64,000 nucleotides of DNA from contig NZ_JAPDMU010000002.1 of the NCBI RefSeq assembly GCF_026319325.1, positions 248,001-312,000 of the forward strand, written 5' to 3'. Below the pieces are notes generated by a model, which was not told where the DNA came from, made no database searches, and worked only from the letters and a program-made list of their open reading frames with translations. The first letter of the stretch is position 1. Each line of letters opens with the position of its first letter. Of the stretch, positions 36,262 to 45,709 are shown one piece after another. The stretch is from Methylophaga sp. OBS3 (lineage in GTDB: Bacteria; Pseudomonadota; Gammaproteobacteria; Nitrosococcales; Methylophagaceae). The translations under genes were made by a program, and so were the position numbers.

Positions 36262-36677
36262 TGTTGGTCCAACCATGATTGAAGAATAATTTGTGCTGAC
36301 ATGCGATCGACATCGCTGCGTTTGGCTGACTGAAACTTGTTTTTGAGGCCCATTGATGAGACCGCTTCGAAAGTTGTCAGCCTTTCATCTTGCCAGGCTA
36401 CAGGGATATTAAAGCGATTGTTGAGCCGGTTGCCAAATTTCCTTGCAGATGCAGTCATTTGTTGTTCAGTGCCATCCATATTTAATGGCAAGCCAACCAC
36501 CAATTGTTGTGGTTGCCACTGTTGGATGAGGTTTTCAATAAGTTGCCAATCGGGAATGCCATCTCGGGCTTTTAAAGCGACTAGTGCGCTAGCGGTGCCG
36601 GTTAGTTTTTGGCCAACAGCAACACCGATGTTTTTCATGCCGAAGTCAAACCCCATAACGGTACTAACAGTTGTCAT
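36258..36677 (-). CDS. ruvX: Putative pre-16S rRNA nuclease / Holliday-junction resolvase fold
   Basis: This 139-aa YqgF/RuvX protein has an RNase H-like fold. It has the acidic motif GFDFGMKNIGVAVG, VGLPLNMDG, WQDERLTT and a C-terminal VDRMSAQIILQSWL. Family members process the 5' end of 16S rRNA or resemble resolvases. The ATG overlaps the yqgE stop. The yqgE-ruvX-pyrR-pyrB order is conserved in gammaproteobacteria. Confidence 0.95.
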   Translation of the reverse strand: MTTVSTVMGFDFGMKNIGVAVGQKLTGTASALVALKARDGIPDWQLIENLIQQWQPQQLVVGLPLNMDGTEQQMTASARKFGNRLNNRFNIPVAWQDERLTTFEAVSSMGLKNKFQSAKRSDVDRMSAQIILQSWLDQQ

Positions 36678-37231
36678 GCATGTCCTGCATTATTGGTCAT
36701 CAAATGAATATCGATACCTAATAGTTTAGCACTGGCTTCCCAACGTTCATCTGCCGGTGTATCAAATAATAGTTGGTGGTTAGCAGGAACAGTCAGCCAG
36801 CTATTTTCAGCCATTTCTTGCTCTAGCTGCCCTTCACCCCAACCAGCATAACCTAAGGTAACAAGTGCATTGCGAGGGCCTTTACTGCTGCCTAAATCCG
36901 GCAAGATATCGCTAGAGGTGGTCAGGAATAGATTTTCCTCAATGCCTAAAGTGCTTTTCCATTGTTCGCCACCATCGTGTAACACCATGCCTTGATCTTT
37001 TTTCACCGGGCCACCAAACAGCACCGTGCGGCTTTGTACCCACTCACTATGGTTATCAATGTGTAAATGGCCGAGAAGTTCTGTAAGTTGGATTTTGGTG
37101 GGGCGATTGATGATGATGCCCATTGCACCATTTTCATCATGTTCACAAAGATAAACGACAGAGTGATAGAAAAAAGTGTCGATGAGGTTTGGCATGGCGA
37201 CCAAAAAATGATTTTTAAAATAATCTGCCAT
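36674..37231 (-). CDS. yqgE: UPF0301 protein YqgE/AlgH
   Basis: This 185-aa protein of the YqgE/AlgH family has the signature FKNHFLVAMPNLIDTFFYHSV at residues 5-25 and GAMGIIINRPT. GYAGWGEGQLE lies near residue 125. AlgH was linked to alginate control in Pseudomonas, but the mechanism is unknown. The gene starts 2 bp after trkA ends and overlaps ruvX, so the whole block may be one transcript. Confidence 0.93.
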   Translation of the reverse strand: MADYFKNHFLVAMPNLIDTFFYHSVVYLCEHDENGAMGIIINRPTKIQLTELLGHLHIDNHSEWVQSRTVLFGGPVKKDQGMVLHDGGEQWKSTLGIEENLFLTTSSDILPDLGSSKGPRNALVTLGYAGWGEGQLEQEMAENSWLTVPANHQLLFDTPADERWEASAKLLGIDIHLMTNNAGHA

Positions 37232-37233
37232 GT

Positions 37234-38607
37234 TTAAAAGAAGTTAAAGCCAACTTGGAATAAACGCTCGACTTCTTTGATGTAGCGTTTATTGGTTAAG
37301 AACAAGATAACGTGATCTTCGGCTTCAATGACCGTATTGCGGTGGGCAATCATAACCTCTTCACCGCGAACAATGGCACCAATTGATGTGCCTGGTGGTA
37401 GGTCAATTTCATCAATACGTCGACCGACAACCATTGATGAGTTTTTGTCGCCATGAGCGATGGCTTCTAATGCTTCAGCGGCACCGCGACGTAATGAATG
37501 CACAGCGACAATATCACCTCGGCGAATATGAGCTAGCAAACTACCGATAGTGGCTTGTTGAGGTGATAGGGCGATATCGATGCTGCCACTTTCAACCAAA
37601 TCTACATAAGCGGCACGGTTTATCAGCGATAAGACCTTGCGAGCGCCGAGGCGTTTGGCCAGCATGGCTGACAAAATGTTGGCTTCATCATCATTGGTAA
37701 GTGAGCAGAATAAATCAACTTTATCGATTTCTTCTTCGATAAGTAGCTCTTCATTGGCAACATCACCCAGCAAAACGATGCATTGTGATAGCTCTTCTGA
37801 TAAGTAATCAGCCCGGTCTGGATTCGCCTCAATGATTTTGATTTGATAATCATGCTGCAATGCTCTAGCCAAACGTATGCCGATGTTACCGCCACCAGCC
37901 AACATAATGCGTTTGTATGGCTTATCCAGTCGACGTAGTTCAGCCATGACTGCGCGAATATCTTTACTCGCAGCGATAAAGAAAACTTCATCATCGGTTT
38001 CGATAACAGCATCTGCAGTAGGCGCAATCGCTCGACCATTTCGGAAAATGGCGGCAACACGTGTATCCGTTTTGGGAATGTGTTTACGTAGTTCGCGTAA
38101 TGGATGACCAACCAGTGGGCCACCATGAAAAGCTTTAACTGCAACCAATTGCACCAAGCCATCAGCAAAATCGAGTACTTGCAGGGCGTTCGGGTGACTG
38201 ATCAGACGCTGAATGTAGTCTGTGACCAACTGTTCAGGGCTAATCAGCACATCAATCGCAATAGCTTCGTTGTTAAATAGCTCTGGTTTTGCCAAGTATT
38301 CTGGTGCACGGATCCGAGCAATTTTGGTCGGCGTGTTATACAACGTATGACAGATCTGACAGGCCACCATATTGGTTTCATCACTATTGGTGACCGCCAG
38401 CACTAAGTCGGCATCGGCCGCGCCTGCACGGGCCAGTACATCAGGATGGGATGCTTGGCCTTGGATGGTGCGAATATCGTAGTGATCCTGCAGTTTGGAG
38501 AGGTTGCCGATATTAGTATCAACCAGCGTGATGTCATCATCTTCACGGGCGAGGGTTGAGGCAACTGAAGCACCGACTTGGCCGGCACCGAGGATCAGGA
38601 TCTTCAT
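37234..38607 (-). CDS. trkA: Trk potassium uptake regulator TrkA
   Basis: TrkA (457 aa) is the cytoplasmic NAD-binding subunit of the Trk potassium channel. Two Rossmann RCK-N domains are seen, with [14 protein letters not shown] at residues 7-20 and [14 protein letters not shown] near 238. Each is followed by an RCK-C domain. The membrane partner TrkH is not in the window. In many relatives trkA follows rsmB; here ntrYX-like genes and a DUF4390 gene separate them. Confidence 0.96.
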   Translation of the reverse strand: MKILILGAGQVGASVASTLAREDDDITLVDTNIGNLSKLQDHYDIRTIQGQASHPDVLARAGAADADLVLAVTNSDETNMVACQICHTLYNTPTKIARIRAPEYLAKPELFNNEAIAIDVLISPEQLVTDYIQRLISHPNALQVLDFADGLVQLVAVKAFHGGPLVGHPLRELRKHIPKTDTRVAAIFRNGRAIAPTADAVIETDDEVFFIAASKDIRAVMAELRRLDKPYKRIMLAGGGNIGIRLARALQHDYQIKIIEANPDRADYLSEELSQCIVLLGDVANEELLIEEEIDKVDLFCSLTNDDEANILSAMLAKRLGARKVLSLINRAAYVDLVESGSIDIALSPQQATIGSLLAHIRRGDIVAVHSLRRGAAEALEAIAHGDKNSSMVVGRRIDEIDLPPGTSIGAIVRGEEVMIAHRNTVIEAEDHVILFLTNKRYIKEVERLFQVGFNFF

Positions 38608-38616
38608 AGTGGCGTC

Positions 38617-39891
38617 CTATACTTGTTTGGTGTCAATGCCAAGGGCACGTAGCTTACGATATAAGTGGGTTCGTTCCATCCCTGCCAGTTTAGCCGCTTT
38701 ACCAACGTTGCCATCCGTTTCCTGGAGCTTTTGGAGCAGGTAAATACGCTCAAATTGTTCACGGGCTTCACGTAACGGCAGATCCAAGTTAATGCCTTCA
38801 ATATCATCGGCATTTGGTGGTGGCTCGGCATGTAATGCAGCTTCGATATCAGCAACATCAATGTCATCGGCATCACCGAGTACCAGCATGCGTTGAATGA
38901 CGTTTTTCAGCTCTAGAATATTACCTGGCCAATTGTAGTTACGCAGGCGGTTTTGTGCGGCAACGGTAAAGCGACGATAGGGCAAGCCAGCTTGTGTTGT
39001 TTGTTGGTCGACAAAAAAGTGCACCAGCTCAGGAATATCTTCGATATGGTCACGTAGCGCCGGAATTTGCAGCGTTATCGTGTTTAGCTGGTAATAGAGA
39101 CCATCTAAAAAGTCACCACGAGCAATGGCTTTTTCCAGTGATTGTTGGGTCGCACAGATAAGTTGGCTTTGTTTTAACTGACCACTTTCTAATAAGTGCA
39201 ACATTAAGGCCTGTGCATCATCGCTCAATAACGCGATATCGTTGATGTAGATACAGTTTTGCTGAGCAAGATTAGTCAATTTATGGCTGTCTAGTGGGAA
39301 GCTCTCCGGACTAAACTCGATAAATTTACCACTGGCATAAGCACCAAGACGATGAAGATAATGGGCATAACAATGTTTACCAGTACCGCCTTCGCCGACC
39401 AATAAAATAGGCATGTCATGGCTAGCCACTTTTTCTGCTTGTTCACGTAGCTGAACCATTTTGGCGCTTTTACCAACCGGTTCAACGGCCATTTCTAGTT
39501 GGATGGCAGCCTGACGAGCACGATTTTCTAACGCAAGCTCAACACCGCGCAGTAATTTGGCCATCGACAGCGGTTTTTCAATGAAGTCACAGGCACCTGA
39601 ACGTGTGGCTTCCACAGCTGTTTCAATGGTGCCATGCCCAGACATCATGACAATGGTGACACTGCTATTTTGTTGTTTAAATTCTTTTAGCAGACTAATG
39701 CCGTCGATATCTGGCATCCAAATATCGAGCAAGACCAAGTTCGGTTGATGTTGAACAAAAGCTTCGCGCGCTTCTTCACCATTACTCGCAATGACGACAC
39801 GATAAGCTTCGTCTTCGAGAATGTCTTTAATCAAATTGCGGATATCGGGTTCGTCATCCACAACCAGTATGAGCGGTTTATCTGTACTCAC
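38617..39891 (-). CDS. ntrX: NtrX-like response regulator with degenerate AAA+ domain
   Basis: This 424-aa regulator has a receiver domain (phosphorylated Asp56 in LVLLDIWMPD), an AAA+ domain and a Fis-type HTH (about 390-424, GKAAKLAGMERTHLYRKL). The AAA+ part is degenerate. Walker A is GEGGTGKH (166-173), Walker B is IYINDIALL rather than LFLDEI, and the L1 GAFTGA loop that contacts sigma-54 is absent. The segment between the Walker motifs is about 25 residues short. It therefore probably acts as an ordinary DNA-binding regulator. Its start overlaps the kinase gene. Confidence 0.88.
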   Translation of the reverse strand: MSTDKPLILVVDDEPDIRNLIKDILEDEAYRVVIASNGEEAREAFVQHQPNLVLLDIWMPDIDGISLLKEFKQQNSSVTIVMMSGHGTIETAVEATRSGACDFIEKPLSMAKLLRGVELALENRARQAAIQLEMAVEPVGKSAKMVQLREQAEKVASHDMPILLVGEGGTGKHCYAHYLHRLGAYASGKFIEFSPESFPLDSHKLTNLAQQNCIYINDIALLSDDAQALMLHLLESGQLKQSQLICATQQSLEKAIARGDFLDGLYYQLNTITLQIPALRDHIEDIPELVHFFVDQQTTQAGLPYRRFTVAAQNRLRNYNWPGNILELKNVIQRMLVLGDADDIDVADIEAALHAEPPPNADDIEGINLDLPLREAREQFERIYLLQKLQETDGNVGKAAKLAGMERTHLYRKLRALGIDTKQV

Positions 39892-42053
39892 GTTTGCTGA
39901 TCCTCAAGTGGCAACCTAATGATTATACCTGCTCCATCGTCTTCGCGGTTTTCTGCCCAGACATCACCGCCGTGTTCTTCAATGATTTTTTTGACGATAG
40001 CCAGCCCCAAACCGGTGCCTTTGGTTTTGGTGGTCGCGTAGGGTTCAAATAAGGTGTTGATCATATCTGCTGGGAAGCCAGGACCTTGATCATGTACGGT
40101 GATTTCTAGCCAACGTTGATGCTGATAGCGCACAGGATGGTAGCTGATGATGATATCAACGGCCATGCCAGCTTCTTCACTGGCTTCAATCGCATTTTTC
40201 AATAAATTGTGGAGAACTTGTCTGAAACGGTTTCGATCTACACGAATTTGTATGTCTTCTTTACTGTTTAGTAAGGCAAATTGATGGTGTGGATTACTTT
40301 GATAAAGCGTTAATACTTCACGCAGCATATCACCGACGGAAATCCACTCAAGCTGTAACCCGGGACTGCGAGCATAGTCAGAAAACTCGTTCACCATTTC
40401 TTTCATGGCTTCGACTTGCTGAACGATCGTATCGGTCAGTTTTGTCAGGGTTTCAGCCTGATCAGTTGGCACCATCGTCACGTATTTATGTTGTAGGCGT
40501 TCAGCAGATAATTGAATTGGCGTCAGCGGGTTTTTGATTTCATGTGCAAGTCGTCTGGCTACTTCACCCCAAGCGGCATGACGCTGCGCCTGTATTAATG
40601 TTGTAATGTCATCAAAGACAACTACCCAGCCGGTTTCGCCAGGTAATGGCGTACCGTGACACATCAAGGTTTGCCGACCCTTGGGTTGGCTAAGCTCAAT
40701 TTGTTGTTCCCAAGCAATAGGTTTCAACGTGTAGTTTTTGATGAGCATGGTGAATGACTGCATGTTGTCACTTAGTCGCGCCAAGCTGTCGAGTGAGCTT
40801 TCAAGGCGTTGTTGCAGGTTAACACCCAGGATATTGTTACTCGCCACGTTCGCTGTACGTAGATACAAATCTTTATCGATGGTGATAACGCCACTCGATA
40901 AGCTGCCTAAAACCGTTGTGAGGTAACTGGTTTGTTGTTCAAGTAGACGGTGACTTCGCTGTGAGGCATTACGTGCCTGAGTGAGGCGTTGGGTCATTTG
41001 GTTGAAAGAGCGAACTAAGAAACCAATCTCGTCATGGCCTGAAGCTGTTAGCTGCATATTGTAGTTACCCGATGCAACCGCGCGAGTACCTTCGGCGAGT
41101 TCTTGTAATGGCTCAACAATACGGCGCGAAATCCACACGGCAAACCAAATTGAGGCCAATACGGTTAAAAATACGATAAGACTGAGTGTCAGAGTAAAAA
41201 TAGTTACCAGCGGCTCACGGAGATAACTTAGCTCTTTGTAGTCAGTGTAGGCATCTTGGACATTTTTACCCAAGTTGCTCAGCTGCTCATTCACTGGAAA
41301 TAAAACGTGCAGAATGCGGTCTTCTTCTAGCAGTGATTTACGAGGAATTTTCACGGCTGAGCGAAGTTGTAATTCATTATTATCTGAAGGATCTAGGCCA
41401 ATATAATCTTCGCCTTGCATGATCTGCCTAAGGATTGCTTCATCCGGCCTGTTTGGAACAATTATCATCGGGTTATCAATGCTAGAGACTACGATTCGGC
41501 CATCCATATTCCAGATACTGAGCTCTAAGGCACCACTAAGACGATTGAGCTCACGCAAGCTATTTCCCAAACTGCTATCAGGCAGTTCAGACAAAACACC
41601 AGCCATCATCCGGGTTTGTCTCAGTAAAGTTCGCATTCTGATGCCAAATGCACTACGGCTAAGCTCTAACGAATCATCAAGCGCCTGTTCGACTTGTACG
41701 TCAAACCAACTGTTAATACCTCGTTGTAAGAAGTGAACTGAAAAGCCATAAACGATGCTGGTGGAACCAACAACTAACAGAACAAATAGGCTGACTAGCC
41801 TTAAGGTGAGCCTTGAGCCGGCAGACTTACGTTGAAAGTCGCGGTAAAGCCGCCATAAGCCTCTGGTGAGCAGACCTGCCAGAATTAATAGGCAAGTCAG
41901 ACCGATACCAAAAATGATCAGAAATAAGTCGTTAAGACGAGATTTATCTTGTGTGGCGGCACTTAGTAAGTAGGCCAACACCAATAACATGATGGCCAGA
42001 GAAAAGTAGGGAGCTGTACCTGTGCTAAGTCTTCTTATCAGTCGGATGGCCAT
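39888..42053 (-). CDS. ntrY: NtrY-like membrane sensor histidine kinase
   Basis: This 721-aa kinase has membrane helices near 16-33, 44-65, 86-104 and 283-307, with a periplasmic sensor region at 108-282. A HAMP domain (308-362), a PAS domain (about 370-485), HisKA with His504 in RRLAHEIKNPLTP, and an HATPase with GPGFP and TKGTGLGLAIVKK follow. It matches NtrY. The stop overlaps the regulator start (ATGA). The ligand is unknown; NtrY proteins sense nitrogen or redox state in other bacteria. Confidence 0.92.
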   Translation of the reverse strand: MAIRLIRRLSTGTAPYFSLAIMLLVLAYLLSAATQDKSRLNDLFLIIFGIGLTCLLILAGLLTRGLWRLYRDFQRKSAGSRLTLRLVSLFVLLVVGSTSIVYGFSVHFLQRGINSWFDVQVEQALDDSLELSRSAFGIRMRTLLRQTRMMAGVLSELPDSSLGNSLRELNRLSGALELSIWNMDGRIVVSSIDNPMIIVPNRPDEAILRQIMQGEDYIGLDPSDNNELQLRSAVKIPRKSLLEEDRILHVLFPVNEQLSNLGKNVQDAYTDYKELSYLREPLVTIFTLTLSLIVFLTVLASIWFAVWISRRIVEPLQELAEGTRAVASGNYNMQLTASGHDEIGFLVRSFNQMTQRLTQARNASQRSHRLLEQQTSYLTTVLGSLSSGVITIDKDLYLRTANVASNNILGVNLQQRLESSLDSLARLSDNMQSFTMLIKNYTLKPIAWEQQIELSQPKGRQTLMCHGTPLPGETGWVVVFDDITTLIQAQRHAAWGEVARRLAHEIKNPLTPIQLSAERLQHKYVTMVPTDQAETLTKLTDTIVQQVEAMKEMVNEFSDYARSPGLQLEWISVGDMLREVLTLYQSNPHHQFALLNSKEDIQIRVDRNRFRQVLHNLLKNAIEASEEAGMAVDIIISYHPVRYQHQRWLEITVHDQGPGFPADMINTLFEPYATTKTKGTGLGLAIVKKIIEEHGGDVWAENREDDGAGIIIRLPLEDQQT

Positions 42054-42619
42054 ATTGCTTCAAACCACTCGCTGGTGAGGTCCCATTTATCAGAAATCAT
42101 TGCCCCGGGACGCATTGGGGAGGGCAGTGCGGTTAAATCTAAGCCACTGCGAATTTGCAAAACGGTGGTGTCTGTTCGCTCTGCGGTATAAGCGGGTGGT
42201 AATGTCAGGCTGGTTATATTGCCCATTGCGCTGAGCGCACTACTCAAAGTTGTAAAGTTACGATGGTTATCGAGATCAAGTGCTGTGAGCATGTATTGTT
42301 GCGATAAGTCGTGGTATCGAAGCTCATAACGTATTTCGGTAGACCAAATTATCGTGTCCCAATGCCACCAGTCCCAAAGTATCGGTGTGCGATCTAAAAG
42401 CTGGATTTCTTGAAAGAAAGTAATCGGTACGCCGTTATCTAATGCTTCTTGAACGCGAGGCGTAATGGGATAACTGATGGTGGCATTGAGCATATGTCCA
42501 TTGCCAATTTGATATACCTGAGCTTGATTGATAGTAAATTGTGTTGCCTGTGCAATTAGCGGCACAGTCAGAAGACAAAAAATCTGTAAAAAGCGCTTAA
42601 TCACGCTGCAAACAGGCAT
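42038..42619 (-). CDS. DUF4390-family exported protein
   Basis: This protein of about 193 aa starts MPVCSVIKRFLQIFCLL, a signal peptide ending near AQA/TQ. The mature part contains DWWHWD, a short Trp-rich motif, and resembles DUF4390, a family often found between rsmB and ntrY. I use ATG 42619; a GTG at 42604 is possible and neither has a strong ribosome site. It overlaps rsmB and ntrY. Function unknown. Confidence 0.78.
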   Translation of the reverse strand: MPVCSVIKRFLQIFCLLTVPLIAQATQFTINQAQVYQIGNGHMLNATISYPITPRVQEALDNGVPITFFQEIQLLDRTPILWDWWHWDTIIWSTEIRYELRYHDLSQQYMLTALDLDNHRNFTTLSSALSAMGNITSLTLPPAYTAERTDTTVLQIRSGLDLTALPSPMRPGAMISDKWDLTSEWFEAIWPSD

Positions 42620-43907
42620 AAAAGAATCCATCAAAAGCATCGTCCCCCGGCAGTCGTTGGTAGCCGCATTGTGCTTTACGTGCCGGCGCTGGATCGACAT
42701 CAATCAAGCGGGCATCGGCATGGCGTTGTAAAAACTCATGGATCTGATCGGTATTTTCACGCTTAAACACCGAGCATGTAGTGTAGACCAAGATACCGTT
42801 TGGTTTCAGTAAAGGCCATAAGTTATCAAGTAGTTGTTGTTGACGATTTGCCAGCTGCTCAATATCTTCAGGCCTTCTAAGCAGTTTGATATCTGGATGG
42901 CGTCGTATTACGCCACTGCCACTGCAAGGTGCATCAATGAGAATACGATCAAATGGTCGACCATGCCACCAACTTTGTGTCTCTGATGCATCTGCTGCAA
43001 TTGTCTGGGCGTTAAAACCTAGGCGACTTAAGGTTTCCTTAACACGCTGAAGCCTTTGCTCATCAATGTCTAATGCTGTGACATTTAAATCTGGCATCGT
43101 TTCAAGCATATGGGCCGTTTTGCCGCCAGGGGCAGCACAAGCGTCCAATACTTCCATCCCAGAACGTAAGTCGAGTAGCGCAGCTACTTGCTGGGCAGCA
43201 CCATCTTGAACAGATACCCAGCCCTCAGCAAAGTAAGGTAACTCATTTACATCTGTTGCTTTATCAAGAAGTAGTCCTTCAGGGCAAAGTGTTTGTTGCT
43301 GACTGGTGATTCCTTTCTCAGACAACAGTTTTTGATAGTCTGTGACATCTGACTTTTGCTGATTAACTCGCAGCATCATGGGGGCTTGCAGATTATTGGC
43401 CTGAAGGATTTGTTGCCAATGTTCAGGCCAGTCTTTACGTAGTGCATCAATCAACCACTGAGGATGTGCAAACCGGCCTGATTCGGTAGTAAGCGCTTGC
43501 TTTTCTAACTCTTCCTGTCGACGTTGATACTGTCTTAAACAGGCATTGAGTAGACCTTTTGCCCACTGTTTTCCCAGTTTGCTGGCGGCATCGACCGTTT
43601 CAGAAATTGCGGCATGAGGTGGAATACGTAACTCTCTTAGTTGATAAATACCAACCAACAATAAGGCGTAGATATCTTGGTCTTTATTTTTTAATTTTTT
43701 TTGTAGCAGTGGCGCAGAAATAGCAACTAACGTGGGATGCAGACGTAATACGCCATAACTCAATTGCTGGGTCAGGCTGCGTTGTTCCGGCGCTAATGTT
43801 GCTAAGTGGCTTGCTAAAACGGGGTTCAGAGATTGGCTTTGCTGAGCGACCGTACTGATAACAAGTGCAGCAGCACTGCGTGGACAAAGGGAAGATGACT
43901 TAGCCAA
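42597..43907 (-). CDS. rsmB: 16S rRNA m5C967 methyltransferase
   Basis: RsmB (436 aa) methylates C967 of 16S rRNA with S-adenosylmethionine. An N-terminal NusB-like domain (about 1-145) is followed by a Rossmann methyltransferase. SAM motif I is DACAAPGGKTAHML. The catalytic cysteines lie in DAPCSGSGV and YTTCSVFKREN. Its start overlaps fmt by 8 bp, the standard def-fmt-rsmB order. Confidence 0.96.
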   Translation of the reverse strand: MAKSSSLCPRSAAALVISTVAQQSQSLNPVLASHLATLAPEQRSLTQQLSYGVLRLHPTLVAISAPLLQKKLKNKDQDIYALLLVGIYQLRELRIPPHAAISETVDAASKLGKQWAKGLLNACLRQYQRRQEELEKQALTTESGRFAHPQWLIDALRKDWPEHWQQILQANNLQAPMMLRVNQQKSDVTDYQKLLSEKGITSQQQTLCPEGLLLDKATDVNELPYFAEGWVSVQDGAAQQVAALLDLRSGMEVLDACAAPGGKTAHMLETMPDLNVTALDIDEQRLQRVKETLSRLGFNAQTIAADASETQSWWHGRPFDRILIDAPCSGSGVIRRHPDIKLLRRPEDIEQLANRQQQLLDNLWPLLKPNGILVYTTCSVFKRENTDQIHEFLQRHADARLIDVDPAPARKAQCGYQRLPGDDAFDGFFYACLQRD

Positions 43908-44829
43908 GCTTTTCGCCCACTTCGATTGATTGAGAATTTAATAGATCGGTCACACTCATACTACGTTTTCCGGGTAATTGTAGTTGGGTGATTTTAAGCG
44001 TGCCTTGGCCTGTAGCGACTAATAGGCCATCACGATCAACTTTAACGATCTCTCCAGCTTCACCTTTAGATTGTTCATCGACTAAGGTTGCTGTCCAAAT
44101 ACGTAAGGTTTCACCACGCCATAGTGTTTGTGTCACTGGCCATGGATTAAATGCCCGAACACGACGATCAATTTCTTCCGCCGTTTGTTGCCAATCGATG
44201 ATGGCTTCTGCCTTTTGTAACTTTTCGGCATAACAACTTTGGTTGTCATCCTGAGGTTCGGCTTTAGGCTGTAAAGCCAAAAGGTCATCCAGCGTTGTTA
44301 GTAGGGTTTTCGCGCCAGACTCAGCTAATTTGTCATGTAACGATTGCGCCGTATCTGTGGTGTCGATAGGAACAATACTACGAGATAAAACTGGTCCAGT
44401 ATCAAGGCCGGCGGCCATCTGCATAATGCAAACGCCGGTTTCTTGGTCACCAGCCAAGATAGATCTTTGAATTGGCGCGGCGCCACGCCATCTGGGTAGG
44501 AGTGATGCGTGAATATTTAAACATCCATATTTGGGCGTATCTAACACGGCTTGCGGCAGAATAAGGCCATAAGCAACGACAACCATGACATCCGCTTGAT
44601 AATCCAGAAGTCGTTGACGATCTGCGGGGTCTTTAAAATTGAGTGGTTGTTCAATCGGAATATTGTGCTCTAAAGCGAGTTGCTTAACGGGACTTGCAGT
44701 TAATTTGCGGCCTCGACCTGCTGGTCTGTCAGGTTGACTATAAACCGCCACAATCTCATGTTGACTGGTCAGTAATGCTGCCAGACAAGTTGCAGCGAAA
44801 TCCGGCGTACCGGCGAAAATGATGCGCAT
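43900..44829 (-). CDS. fmt: Methionyl-tRNA formyltransferase
   Basis: Fmt (309 aa) formylates initiator Met-tRNA using 10-formyl-tetrahydrofolate. It has the N-terminal FAGTPDFAATCLAALL, the conserved NIHASLLPRWRGAAPIQRSI and a C-terminal OB-like domain with VRAFNPWP. It begins 8 bp after def and overlaps rsmB. Confidence 0.97.
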   Translation of the reverse strand: MRIIFAGTPDFAATCLAALLTSQHEIVAVYSQPDRPAGRGRKLTASPVKQLALEHNIPIEQPLNFKDPADRQRLLDYQADVMVVVAYGLILPQAVLDTPKYGCLNIHASLLPRWRGAAPIQRSILAGDQETGVCIMQMAAGLDTGPVLSRSIVPIDTTDTAQSLHDKLAESGAKTLLTTLDDLLALQPKAEPQDDNQSCYAEKLQKAEAIIDWQQTAEEIDRRVRAFNPWPVTQTLWRGETLRIWTATLVDEQSKGEAGEIVKVDRDGLLVATGQGTLKITQLQLPGKRSMSVTDLLNSQSIEVGEKLG

Positions 44830-44837
44830 GACCGTCC

Positions 44838-45341
44838 TTACAGTTTTTGTTTTTGGTGTTTTTCTAATTTTTTACGGATGCGATCTCGTTTGAGATTACT
44901 CAAGTAATCTACAAATAATTTGCCGTCCAAATGATCAATTTCATGTTGTACACAGGTTGCTAGTAAACCCTCTGCGTCCATTTCAAATGGCTTGCCATCT
45001 AAATCCAAAGCTTTAAATCGAATCGTGTCAGCGCGGGTTACGATCTCATAAGCTTCGGGGACTGATAAACAACCTTCTTGGTACTCACGCTCACCCTCGG
45101 TGGTAACCAATTCCGGGTTAATCAAAAATAACGGTTCAGATTTATCATCAGAGATATCGATAACAATGACACGTTTGGTGACATTAACTTGCGTGGCAGC
45201 AAGGCCAATACCCGGCGCTTCATACATGGTTTCTAACATGTCATGAGCCAGCTGACGGATTTCATCATCAACTGTTTCAACCGGTAAGGCTTTGTTGCGA
45301 AGCCGTGGATCCGGGAAATGTAGGATATTTAAAATCGCCAT
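44838..45341 (-). CDS. def: Peptide deformylase
   Basis: Def (167 aa) removes the N-formyl group from new proteins. The three metal-site motifs are [17 protein letters not shown] (Cys ligand) and [12 protein letters not shown] (two His ligands and Glu). It is the first gene of a long minus-strand series and diverges from lysM across a 368-bp gap. Confidence 0.97.
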   Translation of the reverse strand: MAILNILHFPDPRLRNKALPVETVDDEIRQLAHDMLETMYEAPGIGLAATQVNVTKRVIVIDISDDKSEPLFLINPELVTTEGEREYQEGCLSVPEAYEIVTRADTIRFKALDLDGKPFEMDAEGLLATCVQHEIDHLDGKLFVDYLSNLKRDRIRKKLEKHQKQKL

Positions 45342-45709
45342 TAATCGTACCTGTTTGCGTAAAACATATTATTTCAAAGAAGTTGTTATTCTTATTGTAA
45401 AGCGCTGGCGCAGCAATGAAAAATCATTCGATCATAGTCCACTCTTAGTTAACCTCTAAATTTATGACAACGAACAACTCTGTTAGTTATCAAAATCTAA
45501 TGATTAATCGTTAATACCAACAAAATAAGTACCTAAAAAGAGCTTTTTGTCTGTGTTCGGTTTTGTGCTAACAGCGACACTGGTGTATAAGCTTATTTTG
45601 ATGCCAAAGCGCTTGATTCGTGCGTTGGCATATAACAAACTATTTGCAGAGGTTGTCATTCACATTCAGGGATGCTGACAACCTGTCCCGTGTCCATGAG
45701 GATATGCCA
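45342..45709. other. def-lysM intergenic region
   Basis: This 368-bp gap holds no convincing gene. It must contain promoters for both def and the LysM gene. ATGCCAA (45601-45607) and TTGGCAT (45625-45631) form a 7-bp dyad with flanking GC-rich pairs. An open frame from 45620 continues into the lysM gene but has no ribosome site. I see nothing else definite. Confidence 0.5.
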
